A stretch of 64,000 nt of DNA from CAXMNX01 sp964194845 (GCA_964194845.1 CAXMNX010000054.1:1-64000), one strand, 5' to 3'; shown: positions 7,785 to 17,926, numbered from the stretch's first letter. The notes: generated by a model not told the origin, from the letters alone. Made by a program: numbers and translations.

Positions 7785-9533
7785 ATGGAACGCAGGCTTG
7801 CAGCAGTAATGGCCGCCGACATGGCGGGATACAGCCGGTTGATGGGAATCGACGAGGTCGGCACGCTGGCGCGTCTGCGCACCCACCGGATCGAGCTGAT
7901 CGACCCCGCCATCACCAAAAACCAGGGCAACATTATCAAGACCACCGGCGACGGCATGTTAGTCGAGTTCCAGTCGGTCGCCGACGCCGTGCGATGCGCG
8001 GCCGAGATCCAGGACCGGATGCGGCGGCGCAATTCAGACGTGCCCGACGATCGGCGCATTCAGTTCCGCATCGGCATCAATCTCGGCGACATCATCTTCC
8101 AGGACGACGACATCTTCGGCGACGGCGTCAACATCGCCGCGCGGATCGAACCGCTTGCCGAGATTGGCGGATTCTGCGTCACCGCGGCGGTGTATGATCA
8201 GGTTGCCGACCGGGTCGATCTTGCGTTCGAGGATCTCGGCGACAAAACCCTGAAGAACATCAACCGCCCGATCCGGGTCTATCGCGCGGTGCTGGAAAGA
8301 CAGCAGCCCGACGGATACGCAGGCGCGGTCGCGGCGGCCGAAAGTAAGGCCGTGGTCAAGCCCACTGTCGCAGTGCTTCCCTTCGCCAATATGAGCGGCG
8401 ACCCGGAGCAGGAATTCTTCGTCGACGGGTTGACCGAAGACATCATCACCGAATTGTCGCGGCGCCACGAATTGTTCGTCATCTCGCGCAATTCTACCTT
8501 CGTTTACAAGGGCCAGGCCGTGAACATGCCCGAGGTCGCCAAAACCCTCGGCGCACAGTATCTGGTCGAAGGCAGCGTGCGTAAGGCGGGCGAACGCATC
8601 CGGATCACCGTCCAGCTTATCGATACCGCCAGCGACAGCCATATCTGGGCCGAGAAATACGACCGCAAACTCGACGATATATTCGAGATACAGGACGAGG
8701 TGACGTCGGCGATCGTCGCCACGCTGCCAGGCAGGGTCGAAGCGGCGCAGCACGATCAGATGAAGCGCAAGACAACCGCCAACATGGTTGCCTATGAACT
8801 CGTGCTCGCGGCCAAGGTATTACATCACCGCAGTACCCGCAAAGACATCTATGAAGCGCTCAATCTGATTGAAAGGGCGCTGGATCTCGATCCCGAATAT
8901 GCCCACGCCCACGCATGGCGGGCCTGCATACTGGGGCAGATCTGGGTTTACAATTGGTGCGAGGATCGTGACGCAACTTTCAAAGAGTCCGAGACGGAGC
9001 TGGAGCAAGCACTGGCACTTGACGACAATGACTCCGATGTCCACCGCATCCTCGCGGCCATCAATATCACTCGCGACGACCTCACCAAATCGCGCTATCA
9101 TCAGGAGCGCGCGCTCGCCCTGAATCCGAACTACGATCTTGTCGTGGTCCAGATGGGCGAGTTGCTTACCTGGCTTGGCAACCCGGAGGAGGGTATCGAA
9201 TGGATTCGCAAGGCGATGCGTCTGAACCCACACCATCCCGAACGGTTTTTTAATCATCTTGGCAGGGCGCATTTTACGGCACGCCAATACGCCGCGGCGA
9301 TCGAGGCGTTCATGCATCTTTCAACGACCGACCAAACCCATCACGCCTTCCTCGCCGCCTCCTACGGCTGGCTGGGCGACAAAACCGCAGCCTCGGCCCA
9401 TGTCAGCCGGATCTATGCGCTTACCCCTGAGTTCGATCTCGAAACGCATCTGTCGACCTTTCACTACAAGGAAGACGCCGACCTCCAGCACCTTCACGAT
9501 GGGCTGCTCAAGGCTGGGATCGTCGGGCCCTGA
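7785..9533 (+). CDS. Class III adenylate/guanylate cyclase with TolB-like and TPR domains
   Basis: Converts a nucleoside triphosphate (probably ATP) to its cyclic monophosphate. From ATG 7785 (AAAGGAGC upstream) it is 582 residues. The N-terminal cyclase domain (1-185) has metal-binding Asp12 (AADMAGYSRLM) and Asp56 (TTGDGMLVEF) and the transition-state motif GDGVNIAAR (112-120). Next is a TolB-N-like segment (about 188-330; VAVLPFANMSGDPEQEFFVDG), then TPR-like repeats to about residue 560 (ALNLIERALDLDPEYAHAHA and others). No transmembrane helix or receptor domain is seen, so it is probably soluble and regulated through the TPR part. This architecture is common in Rhizobiales and Rhodobacterales. 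It stands alone. Confidence 0.93.
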   Translation: MERRLAAVMAADMAGYSRLMGIDEVGTLARLRTHRIELIDPAITKNQGNIIKTTGDGMLVEFQSVADAVRCAAEIQDRMRRRNSDVPDDRRIQFRIGINLGDIIFQDDDIFGDGVNIAARIEPLAEIGGFCVTAAVYDQVADRVDLAFEDLGDKTLKNINRPIRVYRAVLERQQPDGYAGAVAAAESKAVVKPTVAVLPFANMSGDPEQEFFVDGLTEDIITELSRRHELFVISRNSTFVYKGQAVNMPEVAKTLGAQYLVEGSVRKAGERIRITVQLIDTASDSHIWAEKYDRKLDDIFEIQDEVTSAIVATLPGRVEAAQHDQMKRKTTANMVAYELVLAAKVLHHRSTRKDIYEALNLIERALDLDPEYAHAHAWRACILGQIWVYNWCEDRDATFKESETELEQALALDDNDSDVHRILAAINITRDDLTKSRYHQERALALNPNYDLVVVQMGELLTWLGNPEEGIEWIRKAMRLNPHHPERFFNHLGRAHFTARQYAAAIEAFMHLSTTDQTHHAFLAASYGWLGDKTAASAHVSRIYALTPEFDLETHLSTFHYKEDADLQHLHDGLLKAGIVGP

Positions 9534-9545
9534 CCCCAACAAATC

Positions 9546-10703
9546 CTACTTACAAAGATAATCAATCAGCCGATCCATAAACGCCTCACCCGCCGCAAAC
9601 TGCGCAATCGTGATGTACTCGTCCGGCTGATGGGCCTGGGCAATATCACCCGGTCCGCAGACAACGGCTGAGTATTTGCCGTTCTGAAAATGCCCCGCCT
9701 CGGTTCCGTAACTGACCACATGCGTGCCGTTGTCGCCGGTCAGCGAGCGGGTCAACGCCTCTGCGCTGCCGTCATTTTCCGGCTCCAGCGCCGGAACGCC
9801 GAAATAGGGGCTGACATCAATCCGCGCGTCCGCGTTTACCGCTTGCATGTCTGCCTGAACCCGCGCGACTTCTTCCAGAAACCGCGCTTTCCAATCCTCA
9901 GCGTCATCACCCGGCACAAACCGGAAATCCAGCCCGAACTCGCAATCTTTCGCGGTGATGTTGTGCGCCGTGCCGCCGGAAATCATGCCCACATGCACCG
10001 TCGTCCAGGGCGGCTCGAATATGGCTGCCAGCGCCGAAGGCGTCGCCGCGCGGTTTTCGTCATTCATCGCGTTCGCCCAGCCAACCAGCTTCGCGCCTTC
10101 CATGATTGCGTTGACGCCGGTATGCAAAAGCGATGAATGAACCTCAAAGCCGTGCATGTGAATGTGAAAGCCCGAACTACCCTTGTGGCCGGTGACAACC
10201 TTCATCATCGACGGCTCACCAATTATCGCGATATCGGCTTTGGGAACAACGCCCTGCATCGCCTCGATCAGCGGTGGCGCGCCTTCGCATCCAACCTCTT
10301 CGTCATAACTCAGCGCAATCTGCAACGGTCGTTTCAGATCGGCCGTGCGTGCCTTCGCCATCGCGGCAAGGGCAATGGCATCGAAACCCTTCATATCGCA
10401 GGTGCCGCGGCCATATAACTTGCCGTCGCGCTCAACGACTTCCCAGGGGTTAGTGCTCCAGTTCTGGCCATCCACCGGCACGACATCGGTGTGACCGGAA
10501 AGAACAACGCCACCGGGAACATCGGGGCCAATACTGGCAAACACGGCGGCTTTGGTGGCGTCTTCGTTCAGCATCCGGTGCGGTTCAATGTCCGCCGAGC
10601 GTAGAAAACCCTCGATCCAGTTTGCAAGATCGAGGTTGCTGTCCCGACTGACAGTCGGAAAAGATACAATACTATCAAGGATTTGGCGGGCGGTGGCCTT
10701 CAT
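9546..10703 (-). CDS. argE: Acetylornithine deacetylase / M20 family metallohydrolase (ArgE-like)
   Basis: A di-zinc amidohydrolase that removes an acyl group from an N-acyl amino acid; ArgE itself makes ornithine from N-acetylornithine. 385 residues from ATG 10703. Metal and catalytic residues are in place: His71 and Asp73 (GHTDVVPVD), Asp103 (GRGTCDMKG), Glu135-136 (DEEVG), Glu in IIGEPS and His in AQAHQPDEY. Its ATG overlaps the TGA of the upstream peptide-transporter ATPase (TGATG), so it is translationally coupled to an uptake system rather than to arginine genes. Hydrolysis of imported N-acyl or peptide substrates is therefore an alternative role. Confidence 0.8.
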   Translation of the reverse strand: MKATARQILDSIVSFPTVSRDSNLDLANWIEGFLRSADIEPHRMLNEDATKAAVFASIGPDVPGGVVLSGHTDVVPVDGQNWSTNPWEVVERDGKLYGRGTCDMKGFDAIALAAMAKARTADLKRPLQIALSYDEEVGCEGAPPLIEAMQGVVPKADIAIIGEPSMMKVVTGHKGSSGFHIHMHGFEVHSSLLHTGVNAIMEGAKLVGWANAMNDENRAATPSALAAIFEPPWTTVHVGMISGGTAHNITAKDCEFGLDFRFVPGDDAEDWKARFLEEVARVQADMQAVNADARIDVSPYFGVPALEPENDGSAEALTRSLTGDNGTHVVSYGTEAGHFQNGKYSAVVCGPGDIAQAHQPDEYITIAQFAAGEAFMDRLIDYLCK

Positions 10704-12517
10704 CAAGACTTCAAGACAAAATGCCCGGGCGCGACTTCGTCGTAGACCGACTTGCCAGGTTCATAATCAACCGGGAAGATCGGCGACGGGATCGGCTTGA
10801 AGTTCAGTTCGTGCTCGGATTTTCGCTTTCTTGGGTCCGCCACCGGCACCGCCTTCATCAGCGACCTTGTATATTCGTGCCGCGAGTCTTCGAATATCGC
10901 CTGCCGCCGTCCCAGCTCGACGATACGGCCCAGAAACATGACGCCAACCCAGTGGCTGACGCGCTCGACAACGGCCATGTCGTGGCTGATGAACAGCATC
11001 GAGATACCCAGTTCCGCCTGCAATTCCATCAAAAGGTTCAGGACCTGCGCCTGCACCGAGACATCCAGCGCTGATACCGCTTCGTCGGCGATGATCAGCT
11101 TCGGGTTCAGCGCCAGCGCGCGGGCGATTGCAATCCTTTGGCGTTGGCCACCCGACAGTTCGTGCGGAAAACGGCGAAGGAAACTGCGCGGCAATTCCAC
11201 CCTGTCAAACAGGCCAGCCACACGGTCGTTTCGCTCGCTTGGCGTTCCTATGCCATAGTTCCTAAGCGGTTCCGCAACCTGATCGGATAGCTTCATTTGC
11301 GGGTTCAGCGACGCGAACGGGTCTTGAAAGACCATCTGCATGTCGCGGCGCGCGCGCCGAAGCTCGGATGGTCCAAAATCAATGATATTCTTGTCGCCAA
11401 GCCAAACCTCGCCCGATTGCGGCTCGACCAGGCGCAATATTGAACGCCCGCACGAGGATTTTCCGCAGCCGGATTCTCCAACCAGGCTAAGCGTTTCACC
11501 CGACTTGATCTGGAACGACACGTCTTCCACCGCGTGAACATTGGCGACCGTGCGGCGGAAGAACCCGCCCTTGACCGCAAAGCGCGTCACCAGGTTTTTG
11601 ACGTCCAGCAGAACCTTGTCTTCCTTGGCGATGATGGGGCCGGGGTGCTTTATCTCACTGCCCATCAACTTCATCGGCTCGGGCGCGGCTTTGCCGGTCA
11701 TCTCACCCAGCTTCGGCACCGCCGCCAAAAGCGACTTGGTGTACGCGTGTTGCGGGTTTTCGAATATTTGCTCGACCGGCCCCTCTTCTACCTTGTTGCC
11801 GCGGTACATGACCACCACACGGTCGGCCATCTGCGCCACAACCGCCATGTCGTGCGTGATGAACATCACCGCGGTGCCGGTTTCGCGCTTCAACCGATCG
11901 ATCAACGCGAGTATTTCGGCCTGGATTGTCACATCCAGCGCGGTTGTCGGCTCGTCGGCGATCAACATTCGCGGCTCGCAGGCAAGCGCCATCGCGATCA
12001 CGACGCGCTGTCGCATCCCGCCCGACAATTCGTGCGGATACTGCAATAGGCGACGCTCGGGTTCGGGAATGCGCACCTGACGCAATAAATCGAGCGCCCG
12101 TTCGGTTGCCTCGTCCTTTGACATGCCTTTGTGAACGCGCAGGCCCTCCGTCAACTGGCGCCCGACGGTGAACACCGGGTTCAGCGACGTCATCGGTTCC
12201 TGAAAAATCATGCCGATCTCGTTGCCGCGGATTGTGCGCATCAGCCCGTCTTCGGCCTCGACCACGTCCATTATGCCGCCTTTTTCACCACGATCGAACA
12301 GCAGTTGGCCGCCAGCAATCTTGCCGCCGCCGAACTCAACTAACCTCATCAGGCTAAGCGACGAGACCGATTTGCCGGACCCCGATTCGCCGACGATACA
12401 GACGGTTTCACCCGCGCTGACCTCGAAACTGACGTCTTCGACGCCCACGACGGGGCCGTCTTTGGTCTGAAATTCAACGCGCAGATTTCGAAACTGGGCA
12501 AGCGGTTGGTCGAGCAT
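10703..12517 (-). CDS. ABC transporter ATP-binding protein, two fused nucleotide-binding domains (Dpp/Opp type)
   Basis: Energises uptake of peptides or related solutes. The 604 residues carry two complete ABC ATPase domains, equivalent to DppD and DppF in one chain. Domain 1 has Walker A GESGSGKS, signature LSGGMRQR and Walker B MLIADEP. Domain 2 has GESGCGKSS, LSGGQRQR and LIIADEA. Both end with the oligopeptide-type C-terminal extension (PVEQIF...HAYTKSLL and DSRHEYTRSLM). It is divergent from the matching binding protein and permeases (12811-16544), with a shared 293-bp intergenic region, and coupled to the ArgE-like gene. Confidence 0.94.
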   Translation of the reverse strand: MLDQPLAQFRNLRVEFQTKDGPVVGVEDVSFEVSAGETVCIVGESGSGKSVSSLSLMRLVEFGGGKIAGGQLLFDRGEKGGIMDVVEAEDGLMRTIRGNEIGMIFQEPMTSLNPVFTVGRQLTEGLRVHKGMSKDEATERALDLLRQVRIPEPERRLLQYPHELSGGMRQRVVIAMALACEPRMLIADEPTTALDVTIQAEILALIDRLKRETGTAVMFITHDMAVVAQMADRVVVMYRGNKVEEGPVEQIFENPQHAYTKSLLAAVPKLGEMTGKAAPEPMKLMGSEIKHPGPIIAKEDKVLLDVKNLVTRFAVKGGFFRRTVANVHAVEDVSFQIKSGETLSLVGESGCGKSSCGRSILRLVEPQSGEVWLGDKNIIDFGPSELRRARRDMQMVFQDPFASLNPQMKLSDQVAEPLRNYGIGTPSERNDRVAGLFDRVELPRSFLRRFPHELSGGQRQRIAIARALALNPKLIIADEAVSALDVSVQAQVLNLLMELQAELGISMLFISHDMAVVERVSHWVGVMFLGRIVELGRRQAIFEDSRHEYTRSLMKAVPVADPRKRKSEHELNFKPIPSPIFPVDYEPGKSVYDEVAPGHFVLKS

Positions 12518-12810
12518 GAGGTTTCCAATGTGAGTAGCTATTGCACGCTATGCAGAGTGCGAAACCAGTGTCAAATAGTTGGAGTTGATCCGGTTTTGGG
12601 CCGAAAATTGAAAATTAACCCTGCGGCAGCGCTTGCAATTGACGGGAAAATGAGACGAAACTCGACAGGTCCGCGCCGCTCGTTCGGACGATCAACTAAA
12701 AAAGCTGGACCGTGGTGACCTTCACCCCAACCTGCAAATCTTTCAGACACTTGTGCTCCGATCTTCGGGGCCGAAGCGGCGTGACCTTATCCAAAAATGG
12801 GAGTGTAGTT

Positions 12811-14529
12811 ATGAAACTCAAAACCGCCTTAATCGGGGCAGTCGCAGCATTTGCGCTGGCACCGATGGCGATCGCCGACGGGCACTCAGGCCCGCGCGCG
12901 CGCGACGGACATGTGAACCTGATTTACTGGCAAGCACCGTCCATCATGAACCCGTACCTTTCGGGTGGCACCAAAGACCTTGAGGCCGCAAGCCTCGTGA
13001 TCGAGCCTCTGGTTCGGTATGACAATGACGGCAACATGGTGGCATGGCTTGTCGACGAAATTCCGACCGTGTCAAATGGCGGCGTCAGCGAAGACCTCAA
13101 ATCCATCACCTGGAAGCTGACCGAAGGCCTTCTCTGGTCCGATGGCACGCCGGTTACGTCCGCAGACGTTAAATTTACCTGGCAATATTGCACCGCCGAA
13201 GGTGGTGGCTGCGCACAATCGGAAAAATATCAGGACGTCGCGGATGTAGAAACGCCCGACGCGCTGACGGCAATCGTTCGCTTCAGCGTCGCCAAGCCTT
13301 TCCCGTATCGGCCGTTCGTGAGCCACGAAGCACCGATCATTCAGGCGGCTCAATTTGCCGATTGCCTTGGTGCCAAGGCGCCTGAGTGTACCGAGGCCAA
13401 CTTCAATCCGATCGGCACCGGCCCGTTTGTGGTTACAGATTTCCGTCCCAATGACGTAATCTCCTTTGCCGCCAACGAAAACTACCGCGACGCAGACAAG
13501 CCTGCATTTGCCACGCTGACGCTCAAGGGCGGCGGCGACGCAACTGCGGCTGGTCGGTCGGTTCTGGAAACTGGCGAATTTGACTATGCCTGGAACCTTC
13601 AGCTCGCACCAGATGTGATCGCAAATATGGAGGCCGCCGGTAAAGGCACCGTGGTCGCTGCTTTCGGCACGCTGGTCGAACGTATCATGGTCAACCTAAG
13701 CAACCCTGACCCGGCACTTGGTGACGAGCGCGCGACCGTTGCGCACCCGCATCCGTTCCTTTCGGACATTGATGTGCGCAAGGCGCTCAGCATGGCGATC
13801 GACCGCGAACTGCTGGTCGAGATCGGCTACGGCGCGGCTGGCAAGGTGACGTGTAATGTCCTTCCGGCCCCGGCGATCTATGCCTCGACTGCGAACGATA
13901 CTTGCATGACGCAGGACATTGCGGCTGCAAATGCGCTTCTCGATAGCGCAGGCGTCATGGATACCGATGGTGATGGCGTCCGCGAAAAGGATGGCGTGCC
14001 GCTGAAGATCCTCTACCAGACCTCGACCAACGCCGTCCGTCAGGACTTCCAGGCGCTGATCAAGCAGTGGTGGAGCGAAATTGGTGTGGATACCGAATTG
14101 CGCAATATCGACGCATCGGTCTTCTTCGGGTCTGACCCGGGGTCGCCAGACACCTATCAGAAGCTGTTCGCCGACGTGGAAATGTATGCCAACAACTTCT
14201 CGGGTTCTGACCCCGAGGCATATATGGCCAGCTGGCATTCCGAGCAAATCCCGACACCGGAAACGCAATGGCAGGGCAACAACATGCCACGCTTCCAATC
14301 GGCCGAATATGACGCGATGGTCGCCGAAATGTCGACGACCGGCGATCTGAACAGGCGCGCCGAACTTGCAAAGGGCATGAACGACTTGCTGATGCAGAAC
14401 TATGCGATGATCCCACTTGTTCACCGCGGCCGTGTATCGGCGCATTCCAATTCGCTTGGTGGTGTTTTGCTAAACACCTGGGACGCCGAGCTGTGGAACG
14501 CCTCAGACTGGTATCGGATCGGCAACTAA
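12811..14529 (+). CDS. Peptide-type ABC transporter substrate-binding protein (SBP family 5)
   Basis: Periplasmic receptor of the peptide-class ABC importer. From ATG 12811 (GGGAG upstream) it is 572 residues with a Sec signal peptide ending near AIADG. Family 5 features include VNLIYWQAPSIMNPYLSGG, LVEPL-like segments, GTGPFVVTDF, DVRKALSMAIDRELLV and the late Trp/Tyr-rich segment. Six cysteines occur in the mature part, and an acidic DTDGDGVREKDG loop (about 390) resembles a calcium-binding loop. The transported solute cannot be read from sequence; it is not necessarily a peptide. Confidence 0.92.
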   Translation: MKLKTALIGAVAAFALAPMAIADGHSGPRARDGHVNLIYWQAPSIMNPYLSGGTKDLEAASLVIEPLVRYDNDGNMVAWLVDEIPTVSNGGVSEDLKSITWKLTEGLLWSDGTPVTSADVKFTWQYCTAEGGGCAQSEKYQDVADVETPDALTAIVRFSVAKPFPYRPFVSHEAPIIQAAQFADCLGAKAPECTEANFNPIGTGPFVVTDFRPNDVISFAANENYRDADKPAFATLTLKGGGDATAAGRSVLETGEFDYAWNLQLAPDVIANMEAAGKGTVVAAFGTLVERIMVNLSNPDPALGDERATVAHPHPFLSDIDVRKALSMAIDRELLVEIGYGAAGKVTCNVLPAPAIYASTANDTCMTQDIAAANALLDSAGVMDTDGDGVREKDGVPLKILYQTSTNAVRQDFQALIKQWWSEIGVDTELRNIDASVFFGSDPGSPDTYQKLFADVEMYANNFSGSDPEAYMASWHSEQIPTPETQWQGNNMPRFQSAEYDAMVAEMSTTGDLNRRAELAKGMNDLLMQNYAMIPLVHRGRVSAHSNSLGGVLLNTWDAELWNASDWYRIGN

Positions 14530-14542
14530 GCTGATTTGAACC

Positions 14543-14570
14543 GCCGCCCCCGGCTTCGTTCGGGGGCGGC
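14543..14570 (+). promoter_or_regulatory. Stem-loop between binding protein and permease genes
   Basis: GCCGCCCCCG (14543-14552) pairs perfectly with CGGGGGCGGC (14561-14570) around an 8-nt loop. No U-run follows, so it is probably not a full terminator. Such hairpins after ABC binding-protein genes usually stabilise that mRNA segment or cause partial read-through, giving more binding protein than permease. Confidence 0.65.
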
Positions 14571-14602
14571 AAACTCAGAGCCCTGAACCAAAGCGCCGCG
14601 CA

Positions 14603-15610
14603 ATGCTGACATTCACAATCCGCCGTTTGTTTTTGTCGATTCCGACGCTTTTGTTCATTTCTCTGGTAATATTCTTGCTTTTGGAACTGGCGCCGGGCGA
14701 TCCGATGGCCAACGTTCCGCTGACAGTTCCACCCGAAGTTAAGCAGGCCATGCGCGAAGCGCTGGGTCTGGGTGAACCGATGCACATCCGGTTTGGCAAA
14801 TGGCTTTTGCAGTTTTTCTGGATCGAACCGCTGAGCATGATCGACAATATCGTCGGCACCACCTTCACCGAAGGCAAACAGCGGATCATATCCTGGCAGA
14901 CCCGCAGCCCGGTTATGGACATCGTCGTTCAGCGCATCCCGCAGACGCTTTGGGTCGTTGGCATGTCCTACGTCGTCGGAGTGGCGATTGCATTGCCCAT
15001 CGGCATATATTCCGCCTATCGCCAATATTCGGTCTTTGATCAGGTCGGCACCTTCGTCTCGATGGTCGGCTATTCGGTGCCGCCGTTTTTCTCAGGCGTC
15101 TTGGTCATCGTCATATTCTCGGTCAATCTGGGTTGGTTCCCGTCGATTTATGACACCACGCTCCGTGTCGTCGATTGGGAGACATTTACGATCCAGCTCA
15201 GGCAAATGGTGATGCCTGTGATGGTTCTGGCACTGCAAACAACCGCTCAGATCAGCCGGTTCATGCGCGCCTCGATGCTGGACAATCTGAACCAGGACTT
15301 CGTTCGCACGGCTCGCGCCAAGGGTCTGAGCGAATGGTCAGTTGTGATGGTTCACGTTCTTAGAAACTCGCTGATCCCGGTCGTGACCGTCATCGCACTT
15401 GGCGTGCCAGCGGTGTTCGGTGGTGCCATCATCACCGAACAGGTCTTCAAGGTGAACGGCATCGGTCAGCTTCTGATCACCGCGATCCAGGCCAACGATC
15501 TGCCGATGGTGCAGACGCTGACGTTCATATTCGCGGTGCTGATCGTTGTCTTCAACCTGATCGCCGACGTCTTATACGGCGTGCTCGATCCGAGGATCCG
15601 CTATGATTGA
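14603..15610 (+). CDS. ABC transporter permease, DppB/OppB type
   Basis: One of two integral membrane subunits of the peptide-type importer. 335 residues begin MLTFTIRRLFLSIPTLLFISL, the typical N-terminal helix with the APGDP motif after it (LELAPGDPMA). Further helices lie around 115-135, 150-175, 210-235, 260-285 and 305-325. The cytoplasmic EAA loop (VRTARAKGLSEWSVVMVHVLRNSLIPVV region) contacts the ATPase. It follows the binding protein by 73 bp and overlaps the next permease by 8 bp. Confidence 0.94.
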   Translation: MLTFTIRRLFLSIPTLLFISLVIFLLLELAPGDPMANVPLTVPPEVKQAMREALGLGEPMHIRFGKWLLQFFWIEPLSMIDNIVGTTFTEGKQRIISWQTRSPVMDIVVQRIPQTLWVVGMSYVVGVAIALPIGIYSAYRQYSVFDQVGTFVSMVGYSVPPFFSGVLVIVIFSVNLGWFPSIYDTTLRVVDWETFTIQLRQMVMPVMVLALQTTAQISRFMRASMLDNLNQDFVRTARAKGLSEWSVVMVHVLRNSLIPVVTVIALGVPAVFGGAIITEQVFKVNGIGQLLITAIQANDLPMVQTLTFIFAVLIVVFNLIADVLYGVLDPRIRYD

Positions 15611-16544
15611 TACCTCAGAAACCGAAGCTGTTGTCGTCAACGCCGACACCGCCGATCTGGCCGCACCACCGCGCAGCCAATGGCTGGATGTCTGGGATCA
15701 GTTCAAGCACCACAAGGGCGCGATGATTGGCGGCGGATTTTTCCTGTTTGTCATACTGGCCGTCTTCATCGGCCCGTTCTTTTGGACAATAGACGCCACG
15801 TATATCGCCATACTCGACCGAAATCAGGGACCATCCTGGTCACATCCCTTCGGAACCGATCAGCTTGGGCGCGACACGCTTGCCCGAATGATGGCGGGCG
15901 GGCAGGTGTCGATGGCGGTTGGCCTGACGGCGATGCTGCTGGCGCTCTTTCTCGGCACGTTTATTGGTGTAACCGCAGGGTTCTTCCGGCGTCTGGACAA
16001 CTTGCTGATGCGCACAACAGATCTGTTTCTGGCACTGCCGCTGCTGCCACTTTTGCTGGTGATGGTGATGCTTTTCCGACAACCGCTTTCCAGCGCGTTT
16101 GGCCCGGAAACCGGGATATTTATCCTGATGGTCACAGCCATCGGCATAACGTCGTGGATGCCCACCGCGCGGATCGTGCGCGGCGATGTACTTGCGCTGA
16201 AAGAACGCGAATTTATCCTTGCCGCGCGATCCATCGGCACTTCGAATTCGATGATGATCGTGCGCCACATCCTGCCAAACGTGCTGTCGCCGATCATGGT
16301 CTCGGCCACGCTCGGCATCGCCAACGCGATCATCACAGAATCGGCGCTAAGCTTCCTCGGCCTTGGCTTTCCGCCGGATTTCCCGACCTGGGGACGGCTT
16401 TTGTTCGATGCGACCGACTATCTCCAGCAATATCCCGAGCGGGTGTTCTGGCCCGGTCTGGCGATCTCGCTGACCGTGCTAAGCGTCAATTACTTCGGTG
16501 ACGGTCTCAGGGACGCTCTTGATCCGCGCATCCGGGGTCGCTAG
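15603..16544 (+). CDS. ABC transporter permease, DppC/OppC type
   Basis: Second membrane subunit of the peptide-type importer (313 residues). It has the hydrophilic N-terminus and first helix of DppC proteins (about 40-60), the segment HPFGTDQLGRDTLARMMAGGQVS, and an EAA loop (REFILAARSIGTSNSMMIVRHILPNVL). It ends with the typical LGDGLRDALDPR-like sequence (NYFGDGLRDALDPRIRGR). Its start overlaps the upstream permease by 8 bp, and its stop overlaps the convergent DUF3422 gene by 4 bp. Confidence 0.94.
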   Translation: MIDTSETEAVVVNADTADLAAPPRSQWLDVWDQFKHHKGAMIGGGFFLFVILAVFIGPFFWTIDATYIAILDRNQGPSWSHPFGTDQLGRDTLARMMAGGQVSMAVGLTAMLLALFLGTFIGVTAGFFRRLDNLLMRTTDLFLALPLLPLLLVMVMLFRQPLSSAFGPETGIFILMVTAIGITSWMPTARIVRGDVLALKEREFILAARSIGTSNSMMIVRHILPNVLSPIMVSATLGIANAIITESALSFLGLGFPPDFPTWGRLLFDATDYLQQYPERVFWPGLAISLTVLSVNYFGDGLRDALDPRIRGR

Positions 16545-17821
16545 TCCGGCCTGTCGCGCATCCGACGGATGACGAAAAACACCAGAACAATAACAAAAGG
16601 CGTGATGACGGCTGTTGTCCAGCCTTTGGAAAGCCCAAGCGGTTCAAGCGTCGGGTAAGCCATGTAGCTAATCAAATTCACGGCATAGTAGCTGATCGCG
16701 GCAACCGAAAACCCTTCGACAGTGCGTTGCAGATTTAGCTGAAGGCCCGCGCGGTGATCCATGCTTTCGAGTACTGCTTGGTTTTGGGCCGAACGCTCCA
16801 CATCGACGCGCGTCCGCAAAAGCTCGCCGGCACGCATCGCGCGTTCAGCCAACGCTTGCAGGCGCGCCTCGGTGGAATTGACCGTCCGCATCGCAGGCGC
16901 AAAGCGCCGCGCCAGAAATTCAGAAAGCGTTTGCCCGCCTTTGAACCGATCCTCGCCCAGAATGGCGGCCCTTTGGTTGACCAGTGCACCGTATGCCTTC
17001 GTCGCGCCGAAACGGAATGACGATTGCGCCAGGATGGTCTCTAGCTCGGACGAGACTTTGAGCAGCCCTTCGAGCGTCGCATCGGGATGCGCTTCGTCGC
17101 TGGTCATCTCGCCCATGAGATTTGATAGATGCAAGTCCAGGGCCCCCATTTTGGGTTCAAGCTCGCGCGCGCGCGTCAGCCCCAACATTGACATGGTTTT
17201 ATAGGTTTCAATCTCGCACAGACGCTGGACGATGCGGCCAACGCGACGTTCGCCGGCGTCGGCGCGGGCAAAGACGGCAAAGCGCATGTGCCCGGCTGGG
17301 TCGAGACGAAAGTCACCTGCAATCACAGCACTATCTTCAAGCACGCGGCTGACCGTGCGGCTCTCGCTCACAAACCAGCGGCCAATTTTATCAGTTATTG
17401 CAGTGTCATCGGAAAAAAGCTCGACCCGAACAAGGACAGACGCAATTCGCACACCAGGCGCTCGTGCCAGCCAGTCTTCGGGAAATATTTCAAACGTCTG
17501 CGCTTCGAATGGCCGGTCAGACGTGCCGTCGGCGAATATCGTATAGGTCACGAATTCGGTGTGACTTTCCCATTTCAGGCGATGGTCGCCGATATCTCCG
17601 AAATAATGCGTGGCATCGGGCTGCGGATGCGGCGCACCATACCGGTCGAGCAGTGCAATTAGATGCGCGTGGTCAGCTGCACGGTCGCGAGCTGCCGCAT
17701 CGGTCGCTGGCTTGATCGCGAGATAGACCGCCCGACACGGTGCCGTCAGAACCGGAAATGGGCGGGCGTGCAGCTCGTTCACCAGGCGATAGCGCAGGGG
17801 GTGATCTTCGATCGGCGGCAT
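16541..17821 (-). CDS. DUF3422 family membrane protein
   Basis: A 426-residue protein from ATG 17821, where family sequence starts (PPIEDHPLRYRLVNELHARPFP). The first 380 residues are soluble and helix-rich with no known catalytic motif. The C-terminus has two transmembrane helices (about 368-390 and 397-418) ending in basic residues (RRMRDRPD). This is the layout of DUF3422, a family of unknown function widespread in alphaproteobacteria. It is convergent with the peptide permease and divergent from the XRE-cupin regulator, whose operator-like palindromes lie about 106 bp upstream of this start. Confidence 0.88.
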   Translation of the reverse strand: MPPIEDHPLRYRLVNELHARPFPVLTAPCRAVYLAIKPATDAAARDRAADHAHLIALLDRYGAPHPQPDATHYFGDIGDHRLKWESHTEFVTYTIFADGTSDRPFEAQTFEIFPEDWLARAPGVRIASVLVRVELFSDDTAITDKIGRWFVSESRTVSRVLEDSAVIAGDFRLDPAGHMRFAVFARADAGERRVGRIVQRLCEIETYKTMSMLGLTRARELEPKMGALDLHLSNLMGEMTSDEAHPDATLEGLLKVSSELETILAQSSFRFGATKAYGALVNQRAAILGEDRFKGGQTLSEFLARRFAPAMRTVNSTEARLQALAERAMRAGELLRTRVDVERSAQNQAVLESMDHRAGLQLNLQRTVEGFSVAAISYYAVNLISYMAYPTLEPLGLSKGWTTAVITPFVIVLVFFVIRRMRDRPD

Positions 17822-17926
17822 GTGGTTTCCGAAGTTTGGGCGGAACCTAGCGGGAAAACTCGGTGTGTAAACGAAGAATTTGTCGCAATTCGTGAGATTA
17901 AGATATCGCCGCGGCACTCCACACAT

